Shown piece by piece: positions 6,664-14,050 of a stretch of DNA of 15,326 nucleotides (its first letter is position 1; the number at the start of each line of letters is the position of its first letter). Below the pieces are notes generated by a model. That model worked only from the letters and a program-made list of their open reading frames with translations. It was not told the DNA's origin and made no database searches. Source of the stretch: CAVQGZ01 sp964356295 (GTDB lineage Bacteria > Actinomycetota > Actinomycetes > Jiangellales > Jiangellaceae); the NCBI GenBank assembly GCA_964356295.1, contig CAYHHE010000071.1, positions 1 to 15,326 of the forward strand, in the 5' to 3' direction. Made by a program: the position numbers and the translations under genes.

Positions 6664-8459
6664 GGCACGTCCACGAGACCGGTCAGGCGTTCCGGCGGCG
6701 GCCCGTCCAGCATGTCGAGCCTGGCCAGGATCTCCTCGCGTCGGGCGTGCACCGCATCGACGTCGTCGGCGCCCGACTCCTCACGGGCGCGCAGCAGCCT
6801 GGAGAAGTCCTGCTCCTCGATCGTCGAGGCCAGCACGTCACGATCGGCCAGCGTGTGGCAGCGGGCCACGACGTCCAGGACCGCCTGGACGAGCGCCGCC
6901 CCCTTCTCCGGTGCACACGAGGCGTCCACCTCGGACAAGGCGCTCTGCTGCAGGACGCCCTCGCGCAGCAGCCGGGCACCGAGCAGCACGACTCGCTCGG
7001 CAGCAGGCAGCGACCCCAGCCCGACCAGGTCGGCAAGCGCGGAGAGCCGGTCGGCCTCGGCCAGCATGGCGATGACGCGCGAGCGACGGCTCCACCATCC
7101 GGGGTCGCCGGTCCTGGTGTGCCAGGTCCCCAGGTCGGCGGCGTCGCGCGAGAACGAGCCGGTCCACGACACCGCGGGGTAGTGCCGGGCGTAGGCGAGG
7201 TCGCGGTCCAGAGACCAGACGCAGCGGACGAAGCGTTCGGTGTTGGCCGTCACCGGCTCGGTCCGGTCGCCCCCCGGCGGCGACACCGCGCCGATGACGG
7301 TGACCGAGCCCTCTTGGCCTCCCAGGGTTCGCACGTGCCCCGCCCGCTCGTAGAACGCCGCGAGCGCCGAGGCGAGGTTGGCGGGGTAGCCCTCCTCGGC
7401 CGGCAGGGCGCCCGAGCGGGAGGCGAACTCGCGAAGCGCCTCGGCCCAGCGGGAGGTGGAGTCGGCGATGACCACGGTGTGGTAGCCCATGTCGCGGAAG
7501 AACTCCGCCACCGTCACGCCGCTGTAGATGCTTGCCTCGCGGGCCATCATCGGCATGTTCGAGGTGTTGGCGAGGACCACCGTCCGGTGGGCCAGCGGCG
7601 TGCTGGTGCGGGGGTCGACCAGCTCGGCCAGGTCGGCGACCACGTCGGCCATCTCGTTGCCGCGCTCCCCGCATCCCACGTAGACGATCACGTCGGCGTC
7701 ACACCACTTGGCCACCTGCTGGAGCAGCATGGTCTTGCCGGTGCCGAACCCGCCGGGGACCGCCGCGGTGCTGCCGCGCGCGATCGGGTAGAGCAGGTCG
7801 AGGGCCCGCTGCCCGGTCTGCAACGCGGTCACCTCGTCGAGCCGGTCTGCGTAGGGGCGCGCATGCCGGACCGGCCAGCGCTGCACCAACGGCACAGCGG
7901 CCCGTCCCCCGGTGTGGGTGTCCAGCCAGGCCACCACGGCCTCGGAGGGGTACTCGCCCTCGACGACGACATCGGTGACACGACCCGACGTCGCCGGAGG
8001 CACCAGCACCCGGAACTCGACAGTTCCCGGCACGTCCACGGTGGCCACCACGGCACCAGCGGCCACGTCGTCTCCGCACTTCACAGCCGGCACCACATGC
8101 CACCGCCGGTCCGGCTCCTCCTGCGCCCGGGACGCGGTCAGCCACGCGCCAGCCGTGCTCAGCGGCCGGAGCAGGCCGTCGACGACCGAGCCGAGCAGGG
8201 CCGGGCCAAGTGGAGCGACCAGCGGGACGCCCGCAGGCTCCACCGGGGCACCTGGGCACAGACCGCCGGTGTACTCGTAGGCCTGCACGGTGGCCACACC
8301 ACCGCGCAGAGCGACGACCTCGCCGGGCAGTCGGTCCGGGCCGAGCCGCACGATGTCGGCCATCGCCAGGCCGGTGAGCCCCTCGACCTCGACCAGTGGC
8401 CCAGCCACCCGCACCACCCGACCAGCGGTGTGCGAGGGGGCCGGCGCCGAGTCGGTCAC
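6660..8459 (-). CDS. atpA: V/A-type ATPase subunit A (catalytic head subunit)
   Basis: This 599-residue protein binds and hydrolyses (or makes) ATP. An N-terminal beta-barrel (about 10-75) is followed by the non-homologous bulge region typical of A (about 100-190). The nucleotide domain has P-loop GGFGTGKT (236-243, K242) and GERGNE (265-270) with the catalytic-base Glu E265. Further landmarks are the segments NTSNMPMMAREASIYSG and MGYHTVVIADSTSRWAEALR, and GGDRTEPVT. A helical C-terminal domain ends the protein. An in-frame GTG at 8468 is possible. The GTG at 8459 is preferred because it overlaps the subunit E stop as GTGA, like the other junctions, and has GAGGGG about 11 bases upstream. 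Confidence 0.95.
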   Translation of the reverse strand: MTDSAPAPSHTAGRVVRVAGPLVEVEGLTGLAMADIVRLGPDRLPGEVVALRGGVATVQAYEYTGGLCPGAPVEPAGVPLVAPLGPALLGSVVDGLLRPLSTAGAWLTASRAQEEPDRRWHVVPAVKCGDDVAAGAVVATVDVPGTVEFRVLVPPATSGRVTDVVVEGEYPSEAVVAWLDTHTGGRAAVPLVQRWPVRHARPYADRLDEVTALQTGQRALDLLYPIARGSTAAVPGGFGTGKTMLLQQVAKWCDADVIVYVGCGERGNEMADVVADLAELVDPRTSTPLAHRTVVLANTSNMPMMAREASIYSGVTVAEFFRDMGYHTVVIADSTSRWAEALREFASRSGALPAEEGYPANLASALAAFYERAGHVRTLGGQEGSVTVIGAVSPPGGDRTEPVTANTERFVRCVWSLDRDLAYARHYPAVSWTGSFSRDAADLGTWHTRTGDPGWWSRRSRVIAMLAEADRLSALADLVGLGSLPAAERVVLLGARLLREGVLQQSALSEVDASCAPEKGAALVQAVLDVVARCHTLADRDVLASTIEEQDFSRLLRAREESGADDVDAVHARREEILARLDMLDGPPPERLTGLVDVP

Positions 8460-9019
8460 GGCGTCCACAGCCCCTCGAGGTCGCTGCCCAGCGAGTCGAC
8501 GACGCGGTCGGCCAGGTCGGCCACCAGGAAGATCGCTCGGGCGTGATCAGTCGTTGCGACGATGCCTGCGTCGGGGTGGTCGACGATGGTGGCCGACGTC
8601 CCGAGGTCGGACCGGGCGCGGGCGACCAGCTGCTCCCGTACCGCGGGACGAGTCCCCGGGTCGGCCCACAGCGCACGGGCTGCCTGGCGGGCTTGGTCGC
8701 GCAACCGGTCCAACGCTTGGCGCTGGGTGCTCAGCACGACGCTGCGGGCCCGGCGTCGCGCCCTGGCGCGCTGCTCCACCCGCAGCCGCTCGGCGTCCCG
8801 CTCCCCTTCGGTGCGTGCCCGCTGGAGGATCTGCTCGGCCTCGTGCCTCCCGCGGGCCAGTGTCTCCGCGGCCTCCCGCTCGGCCTGCGCCACGACCGTG
8901 TCCGCATCGCGCTGCGCGGCCCGCTGCAGCGCGATACGGACTGGGGTCAGAGCGTCCCCGACCGCTGTCTCGTCGGCCGCCGGGCGCTGCTCGGGCGCTG
9001 CGGGGGCGGTGGTGGTCAC
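8456..9019 (-). CDS. atpE: V/A-type ATPase subunit E (peripheral stalk)
   Basis: This is a 187-residue stalk protein. After an Ala/Pro-rich start, residues about 28-110 form a long charged helix with many Arg, Glu, Ala and Gln residues (for example QAEREAAETLARGRHEAEQI). A small globular C-terminal domain (about 120-187) contains VDHPDAGIVATTDHARAIFL, matching the family's conserved beta-hairpin before the final helix. It pairs with the H/G coiled coil to hold the A3B3 head still. The GTG start at 9019 overlaps the subunit F stop as GTGA. Assignment rests on helical pattern and position more than on strong motifs. Confidence 0.8.
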   Translation of the reverse strand: MTTTAPAAPEQRPAADETAVGDALTPVRIALQRAAQRDADTVVAQAEREAAETLARGRHEAEQILQRARTEGERDAERLRVEQRARARRRARSVVLSTQRQALDRLRDQARQAARALWADPGTRPAVREQLVARARSDLGTSATIVDHPDAGIVATTDHARAIFLVADLADRVVDSLGSDLEGLWTP

Positions 9020-9231
9020 GGCGGCATCACCGCGATGAGTCGGCCGTCGCCGATGCCCGCGACAGCGTCCGCGATCTCCGGGGTGACGATGACGAGGGTG
9101 ACCTCCTCAGGCAGCTCGCGCCAGGCCTGGCGCGCCTCGTCCGCGGTGCCGACCGGCAGCACGGATACACCCGCCAGACCCCATCCGCTCACCCGGGTTG
9201 CCTCTCCGATCGCGGCGACGTCTCCCATCAC
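9016..9231 (-). CDS. atpF: V/A-type ATPase subunit F (short form)
   Basis: This 71-residue protein has the Rossmann-like core of subunit F: AAIGEATRVSGWGLAGV (compare the family's IGDxxTVxGFRLAGV), LVIVTPEIADAV and ends LIAVMPP. Bacterial and archaeal F proteins are usually near 100 residues and carry a C-terminal helix after the IP/VMPP strand that packs on the D shaft. That helix is absent. Subunit F binds D and can tune catalysis. The GTG at 9231 overlaps the K stop as GTGA (9228-9231); the second codon is ATG, so either could start translation. Confidence 0.8.
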   Translation of the reverse strand: MMGDVAAIGEATRVSGWGLAGVSVLPVGTADEARQAWRELPEEVTLVIVTPEIADAVAGIGDGRLIAVMPP

Positions 9232-9704
9232 GCCTGCCCGATGAGGATGATCCCGACGATGAGTCCGTAGATGGCGATCCCCTCGGCCAACCCGACGATC
9301 ACCATGGCCCGTCCGAAGATCTCCGGCCGCTCGCTGATGGCGGCCAGGGCCGCGGCTCCGGTGTAGGCGACACCGATGGCTGCCCCGATGCCGCAGCCGG
9401 CCACGGCGATGGACGCGCCGATGAGGGCGGACGAGCGGACGGAGGAGTCCGTGCTGGTGGCCTCCTCTTGGCCGACCACCTCCGGGGCTCCCGCAGGTGC
9501 GGCCGAGACGTCGGTGGCCTCAGCGGGTGTGCCGCCCATCGCACCGGCAAGCACGACGAGGAAGACTCCGAGGGCGACCACGACGAGCAGCGTGTCGGCA
9601 ACCACGAGGGCGCGAAGGGCTGTCCGACCCCGTCGGCGCAGGAGCGCGTGCACCACCACGGCCACGACGAGGACGACGGGTAGGGCCAGCAGCCACGGGG
9701 ACAC
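9228..9704 (-). CDS. atpK: V/A-type ATPase subunit K (membrane rotor ring proteolipid)
   Basis: This 158-residue protein has four hydrophobic segments. The N-terminal pair (about 4-22 and 31-56) is followed by an Ala/Pro/Glu/Ser linker (57-88). The true c-type hairpin (91-156) has a Gly/Ala-rich first helix, the polar loop ISERPE, and a second helix GLAEGIAIYGL with the ion-binding carboxylate E141. Only the second pair carries a carboxylate. The first helix of that pair has no Gln, and E141 is followed by Gly, not Ser or Thr. These features fit proton coupling better than sodium coupling (inference). The GTG start directly abuts the subunit I stop (9705-9707). Confidence 0.9.
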   Translation of the reverse strand: MSPWLLALPVVLVVAVVVHALLRRRGRTALRALVVADTLLVVVALGVFLVVLAGAMGGTPAEATDVSAAPAGAPEVVGQEEATSTDSSVRSSALIGASIAVAGCGIGAAIGVAYTGAAALAAISERPEIFGRAMVIVGLAEGIAIYGLIVGIILIGQA

Positions 9705-11132
9705 TCAGACCACCTCCGGTTGTGCCTGTCGGTCCAGCGGGATGCTCCACGGACGGAACGGACGTCCCTCGGACTCGAACACGCGGGAGAACAACTCGTA
9801 GTACTCCAGCCGAAGCGCCTGGATGCCGGCCACCAGCGCCTCGAAGCCGAAGATGACTGCGTTGCCCAGGACGAAGACGACCACCCCGGCCACCCAGCCC
9901 AGCGGGCCCTGCTCGGCCAGCGCGGTCGTGCCCTGCCACACCAGGGCGGTGAGCGCGGCGTGTGCCAGGCCGAACGCGGCCAGCCGGGCGAACGACACCA
10001 GGCTGGTGCCCAGTCGGATGACCGCGTCGAACACCTCGACGGTGGCCTGTGCGGCCCCGGCCCCTCCACCGCCGGAGGCCGCGAACAGGCCCAGGTAGGT
10101 CAGCACGATCCCGGCGAGGCCCACCACGGCCCCGGCCACGACCAGCGGGGTGAGGTCTGCGGCCACCCCCCAGGCGATGACACCGAGGCCGAGGAACAGC
10201 GCGATGCCGGCCAGCCCGCTCTGCGCGACGAGTGCCGCCTGCCAGCCGTGCTCGCGCCACCGGTTCACCGTCCCGATGCCGTACGCCCCGGCCAGCAGCA
10301 CCGCGCCGACACCGATGGCGGCCCCCAGAAGCGTGATGGGGTCCTCCAGCGGGTCCAGCCAGAGTGGCTCGATGACCCCGGTCGGTCCGAAGAACTCCCC
10401 GAACAGCACCCCGAACACCACCGACGTGACGCCCGCTCCGACGACGAACGGCCACACGTGAGAGAACCGTTCGACCCGCCGCAACCGCCCGGCGCGCAGC
10501 AGCAGCCCGGCAGCGACCAACAGCAGGCCGTGCCCGGCATCGGCGAACATCATCCCGAACATCAAGACGTAGGCCAGCCCGGCCACGATCGTCGGGTCCA
10601 CGTCGGAGTACGGCACGGTGGCGTAGGTGCGCACGAGCGGCTCGAAAGACCGCCCCAGGCGTCCACGGGTGGCCAGCAGCGTGGGTGGGTCGGTGCCTCG
10701 CGGGGTGGGAAGTGGCACCAGAGACCCGCCGTGAGCAGCGATCCGGGCGGCAACGCCCGGTTGGTCCCGGGCGGGGACCCACCCGGTCAGGGCGGCAACC
10801 GAGCCTCGCCGCAGCGTGTCGGAGGCGACATCGGCGAGCTCGGCCTCTCCGGCCAGCAGTGCCGCGAGCTCGGGGGTCGGTAGTCCGGCCTCGAGGGCGT
10901 CGAGGTCCGGGGGCTCTCGTCGCACCACGGGTGGGGGCGTCTGATCGAGACCGAGCCGCTGCAGCCGCCGGCTTGCCTCGTTGGGCGCGGTCTCCGTGGC
11001 GTCGTTGACGCGGTCGATCTCGACCAAGCCGGAGTCGGCCACCTCCACGAGCACGTCGCGCCAGGACTCCTGCGGGCCCACCAGCGCCACTCGCTGCATC
11101 CGCACCGGCTCGGCGGTCTCACGCCATGGCAT
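9705..11132 (-). CDS. atpI: V/A-type ATPase subunit I (membrane stator, a-subunit homologue)
   Basis: This 475-residue protein supplies the half-channels beside the K ring and anchors the stalks. The N-terminal cytoplasmic domain is about residues 1-185. A C-terminal domain of roughly seven or eight membrane helices starts near AYVLMFGMMFADAGHG. FARLAAFGLAHAAL contains R383, the likely essential membrane arginine facing K's E141. Family members usually have 600-660 residues; the reduction is mainly in the cytoplasmic arm. The ATG at 11132 is chosen because GGGAG (11144-11140) lies 7 bases upstream; it overlaps the C gene by 14 bases. GTG 11105 and ATG 11099 are alternatives. This is not the F-type atpI. 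Confidence 0.9.
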   Translation of the reverse strand: MPWRETAEPVRMQRVALVGPQESWRDVLVEVADSGLVEIDRVNDATETAPNEASRRLQRLGLDQTPPPVVRREPPDLDALEAGLPTPELAALLAGEAELADVASDTLRRGSVAALTGWVPARDQPGVAARIAAHGGSLVPLPTPRGTDPPTLLATRGRLGRSFEPLVRTYATVPYSDVDPTIVAGLAYVLMFGMMFADAGHGLLLVAAGLLLRAGRLRRVERFSHVWPFVVGAGVTSVVFGVLFGEFFGPTGVIEPLWLDPLEDPITLLGAAIGVGAVLLAGAYGIGTVNRWREHGWQAALVAQSGLAGIALFLGLGVIAWGVAADLTPLVVAGAVVGLAGIVLTYLGLFAASGGGGAGAAQATVEVFDAVIRLGTSLVSFARLAAFGLAHAALTALVWQGTTALAEQGPLGWVAGVVVFVLGNAVIFGFEALVAGIQALRLEYYELFSRVFESEGRPFRPWSIPLDRQAQPEVV

Positions 11133-12042
11133 CGAACAGCTCCCGGGTCTCCAGCCCCGCGCCGGCGGCCTCCAGGGCGCCTCGCACCCGCCACACGTCC
11201 ACCGCGAGCAGCGCGAGAGCGCCGACCGTGGGGGACAGGTCGAACGAGGAGCCGCGGAGCAACGCGAAGGCGTCGCGCTCCACCCGCCGCCACCAGGCAG
11301 CCTCGGCCCGCCAGGCGTCCGTCGGGGCGGTGACGCCCTCCACGGCCCAGCGAGCCTCGGCGGGCAGGGCAGCAACCAGCGCAGCGGGTCCCCTGGCCTG
11401 CGCCCAGGCGACTCCGAGCAGCGGTTCGCCCGTCGCGACGACCAGGTCGGGCAGTGACCGGTCGGCCACCAACCGTTCCCGAACGACCAGCAGGGCCGCT
11501 GCACCAGCGGCCCACGGTGTGGCCAGCGGCAACACCCGGGACACCCGTGCCGCCCAGCTCATCCGCATGCCCAACCGGATCGTCCGGGTGCCCTCCCCGC
11601 CCGGGTCGCCCCAGGCCGACGTGCTCAACACCTCCCTGAGGGCTCCGGTGCTGGTGGTGGCGACGATCCTGGTCCAAGCGGTCCCGAACGAGCCGAGGCG
11701 GAACGGGGGGGCCGCCGACTCCCCGTGCAGCGCGCGCAGGTGCTCGTCGGTGTTGGCGATCTCGAACGCGGCGGCCAACGCTCGCAGCGCGGGGACACCG
11801 GACCTGGGCACCCACCCACCGAGCACCCGCAGGTTCCACAGCAGGCCGGCGGCGGCCGCGTGCTGGGCTTCGGCCAGGGAGTCCCCGGCTCGGACGTCGT
11901 GCCCGTAGGAGGTCTCGGCGAGGGAGGTGATGGCCTGTTCGGTCGAGCTCGACGCGACCAGGCGACGCACCCCGGCCGCACCGAGCCGGCGCCGGGCGAG
12001 GGCGCGGGCTCGCACGCTGGCCGCGACCCACGCGGTGCTCAT
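11119..12042 (-). CDS. atpC: V/A-type ATPase subunit C (AC39/d-like central stalk adaptor), probable
   Basis: This is a 307-residue, alpha-helical, Ala/Arg/Leu-rich protein. Position between the H/G stalk and I genes, length and helical content fit subunit C, which joins the D/F shaft to the K ring. The family is weakly conserved. The best local hints are the N-terminal RARALARRRLG, the ELFDAMA end, and VDVWRVRGALEA near the C-terminus, which parallels the family's final N/R-rich helix. The ATG at 12042 overlaps the upstream stop as ATGA. Without a profile search the identity is by context. Confidence 0.7.
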   Translation of the reverse strand: MSTAWVAASVRARALARRRLGAAGVRRLVASSSTEQAITSLAETSYGHDVRAGDSLAEAQHAAAAGLLWNLRVLGGWVPRSGVPALRALAAAFEIANTDEHLRALHGESAAPPFRLGSFGTAWTRIVATTSTGALREVLSTSAWGDPGGEGTRTIRLGMRMSWAARVSRVLPLATPWAAGAAALLVVRERLVADRSLPDLVVATGEPLLGVAWAQARGPAALVAALPAEARWAVEGVTAPTDAWRAEAAWWRRVERDAFALLRGSSFDLSPTVGALALLAVDVWRVRGALEAAGAGLETRELFDAMA

Positions 12043-12491
12043 CGCCCGCTCGCCGGCCCCTGGTCCATCTCCAGCTGGCGGCGTACCTCCCCGAGGACCC
12101 GTTCGACGTACTGCGGCATCACTGCTGCGGCGTGGACGCGGATGGCTTCGGCCTCCCGCTCGGCCTGCTCGACGGTCTGGGTGGTCTCCTGGTCGGCCAG
12201 CGTCGCGATCCGACTGGCCGCCGACCGTCGCTCGGACTCGGCTTCCTGGCGCGCCTCGGCCAGCAGGCGACGTGACTGGGTGGTCCCGGCGGTGCGGCGC
12301 CGTTCTGCCAGGCGCTCCCCCTCGGCGCGGATTCTGGCGGCGTCCTGCTCGGCGCCAGCGAGTTGCTCGAAGAGGGCCGCCAGTTCCACCTCGCGCTCGG
12401 CGACCCGGTCCGCGGGTACCCCGGCGCCGGCCGCGGCCCCAGGGGTGCCGCCGGGCCGGAACCTCTCGAGAAAGCCGCGCGACGACGGCAT
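12039..12491 (-). CDS. V/A-type ATPase subunit H/G-like coiled coil (peripheral stalk), first gene of operon
   Basis: This 150-residue protein has a long charged coiled-coil at about residues 28-125 (for example AEQDAARIRAEGERLAERRR and EQAEREAEAIR). It ends with a short tail, VERVLGEVRRQLEMDQ. This is the pattern of the small peripheral-stalk subunit (H in archaea, G in eukaryotes), which pairs with E. The ATG at 12491 is preferred over GTG at 12497 because AGGGAG (12502-12497) lies 5 bases upstream of it. It heads the nine-subunit operon and ends in an ATGA overlap with subunit C. Coiled coils are hard to assign by sequence alone; context carries the call. Confidence 0.7.
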   Translation of the reverse strand: MPSSRGFLERFRPGGTPGAAAGAGVPADRVAEREVELAALFEQLAGAEQDAARIRAEGERLAERRRTAGTTQSRRLLAEARQEAESERRSAASRIATLADQETTQTVEQAEREAEAIRVHAAAVMPQYVERVLGEVRRQLEMDQGPASGR

Positions 12492-12496
12492 GGCCA

Positions 12497-12502
12497 CTCC
12501 CT
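12497..12502 (-). promoter_or_regulatory. Ribosome binding site of the ATPase operon's first gene
   Basis: AGGGAG on the minus strand lies 5 bases before the ATG at 12491. It decides between that ATG and the GTG at 12497, which would sit on top of it. Confidence 0.6.
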
Positions 12503-12525
12503 GCTGCCCCCGGTGTCACCCCGCA

Positions 12526-12593
12526 CGGCAGGGTCGCCGACGAGGGCCCGCGGCACCACTGTGCTGGACGGCTGCGCGCGACCGGCAGGGTCG
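12526..12593. repeat. 11-bp direct repeat in the operon leader
   Basis: CGGCAGGGTCG occurs at 12526-12536 and again at 12583-12593, 57 bases apart, within the 207-base region between livM and the ATPase operon. It could be a regulatory site or chance in GC-rich DNA. Confidence 0.3.
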
Positions 12594-12609
12594 GGACGGC
12601 CAGCCGGCC

Positions 12610-12623
12610 GGGACTTAGGTCCC
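12610..12623. promoter_or_regulatory. DosR/DevR-box-like inverted repeat upstream of the ATPase-USP operon
   Basis: GGGACTTAGGTCCC consists of perfect 5-bp arms (GGGAC/GTCCC) around TTAG. The mycobacterial DosR box core is GGGACTWWAGTCCC; this site matches 13 of 14 positions on either strand. The outer TTS/SAA bases of the consensus are not kept. It is centred about 125 bases before the first ATPase start codon. DosR-type regulators activate hypoxia and redox genes, including many USPs, and a USP closes this operon. Binding by such a regulator is an inference. Confidence 0.5.
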
Positions 12624-12630
12624 CCCGCGT

Positions 12631-12676
12631 ATCGTCCGAGCCCCTGAGGGTCATGACCCTCGATCTGTCGGACGAT
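12631..12676. promoter_or_regulatory. 46-bp nested palindrome between livM and the ATPase operon
   Basis: The perfect 16-bp palindrome GAGGGTCATGACCCTC (12646-12661) sits inside perfect 9-bp arms ATCGTCCGA (12631-12639) and TCGGACGAT (12668-12676). Both are centred on the same point (between 12653 and 12654). It begins 29 bases past the livM stop. It could terminate the liv transcript, or be a large symmetrical operator for the ATPase operon. The lack of a natural loop in the inner palindrome makes a protein site at least as likely as an RNA hairpin. Confidence 0.5.
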
Positions 12677-12704
12677 GACGGGTCAAGCGACGCCGCAGTG
12701 GGTG

Positions 12705-14050
12705 TCAGTAGGAGAAGGGCCAGGCCTTGAAGTAGTTGCGCACCCGAACCCACAGCCCGTACAGACCCCGTGGTTCGAGCACCAGGAACACCACGATGAG
12801 CACACCGAACAGGATCGTCTGCAGCTGGAAGACGTTGAACAGCCCGCCGCCGCCGCTGAGGTCCGAGACCAGGGGGAGGTAGTCCGAGGCCCACTCGACG
12901 ACCTTGGGCAGCAGCACGACAAACGCCGCGCCCATGATCGAGCCGCTGATCGTGGCCAGGCCGCCGATGAACACGATGGCGAGGAAGTCGATGGACAGGA
13001 ACAGGTTCCAGTTCTCCGGCGTGATCCGTCCGAGGATGACCGAGTACAGCGCACCGGCGATCCCGGCGTAGAACGACGAGACCGCGAACGCCAGCGTCTT
13101 CGTCCGCAGCAGGGAGACTCCCATCACCTCGGCGGCGACGTCCCGGTCGCGGACGGCGGCGAAGGCCCGACCGAACCGGGATCGCGCCAGGTTGCGTGCG
13201 GCGACGGCCATCACGACGAGGATGATCAGGCAGGCGAGGTAGAAGACGGTGAATCGGTCGACCCCGACCCCGAGGATCTCGCGGTTGGTGAACAGGTCGA
13301 CCCCAAGGAAGACCGGCTCCGCCGGGGCTCGCCCGACCCCGGCGCCACCGGTGATCGGGTCGGCCTCCTTGAAGATGTGCTCGCCGATGANNNNNNNNNN
13401 NNNNNNNNNNNNNNNNNNNNNNNNNNNNNNNNNNNNNNNNNNNNNNNNNNNNNNNNNNNNNNNNNNNNNNNNNNNNNNNNNNNNNNNNNNACCCCGGCGC
13501 CACCGGTGATCGGGTCGGCCTCCTTGAAGATGTGCTCGCCGATGAACACCAGTCCCAGGGTCAAGATCGCCAGGTACAGCCCGCGCACCCGGGCGGCCAG
13601 CGGTGCCACCGCGAGACCGACCAGCGCCGGAACCAGCCCGGCCAGCGGAAGCCAGATGACCATGTCCAGCCCGAGCCCAATGACCTCACCGCGCGCCTCA
13701 CCCCCGAGCACAGCTGCGGTGTAGGCACCGAGTCCGAGGAAGAACGCGTGGCCGAGCGACACCTGTCCGGCATACCCGGTGAGGATGTTCAGGCCGATGC
13801 CCCCGATCGCGAACACCACGACGGTGGCGAGCAGGCTCACCCTGTCGCGCTCGAGGGCGAAGGGCAGGGCCACCATGGCGAGGAGGAACGCGATCGTCCA
13901 GGCGCGCTTGGTGGTCGTGCTGAACAGCGCGAGCTCGTCGGCGTAGCGCGTGTACAGCAGCGGTCGCCCACGCAGGGTGCGCCGGGACGCCCGTTCGTCA
14001 ACGCTCCCCCGTCCCGGACGACGAGCCGAGGTGAGCTCGGGGGCGCTCAT
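12705..14050 (-). CDS. livM: Branched-chain amino acid ABC transporter permease LivM, interrupted by gap 2
   Basis: This is an integral membrane permease of the LIV-I type (HAAT) importer family. With 155 artefactual bases removed it reads as 396 residues. A hydrophilic N-terminus of about 50 residues precedes the membrane part. It contains the LivM signature GLNILTGYAGQVSLGHAFFL (about 86-105) and RVRGLYLAILTLGLVFIGEH. The cytoplasmic coupling region is RSRFGRAFAAVRDRDVAAEV, followed by IGGLATISGSIMGA. It ends LVLEPRGLYGLW. The ATG at 14050 overlaps the livH stop as ATGA. Partner ATPases and a binding protein are not downstream. Substrate may be branched-chain amino acids or a related carboxylate or amide. 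Confidence 0.92.
13336..13545. other. Assembly gap 2: 100 N flanked by a duplicated 55-mer
   Basis: Bases 13336-13390 and 13491-13545 are identical over 55 bases, with exactly 100 N between (13391-13490). The livM frame from 14050 and the frame ending at 12705 differ as printed and become the same once 155 bases are removed. This is the same 55-base geometry as gap 1. Confidence 0.93.

Noticed and set aside
6747..8546. 599-residue plus-strand open frame opposite subunit A
   Set aside because: It is rich in Arg, Gly, His and Asp with no domain, while the minus strand encodes a clear catalytic ATPase subunit.
12550..12710. Sigma-70 type promoter for the ATPase operon (TTGACC near 12680 on the minus strand)
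   Set aside because: No acceptable -10 element follows at the right distance, so the position of the promoter is left open.
11119..13503. A 794-residue open frame joining subunit C to a region across gap 2
   Set aside because: It crosses the subunit H gene and the intergenic leader in an incoherent frame; only its end is real subunit C.
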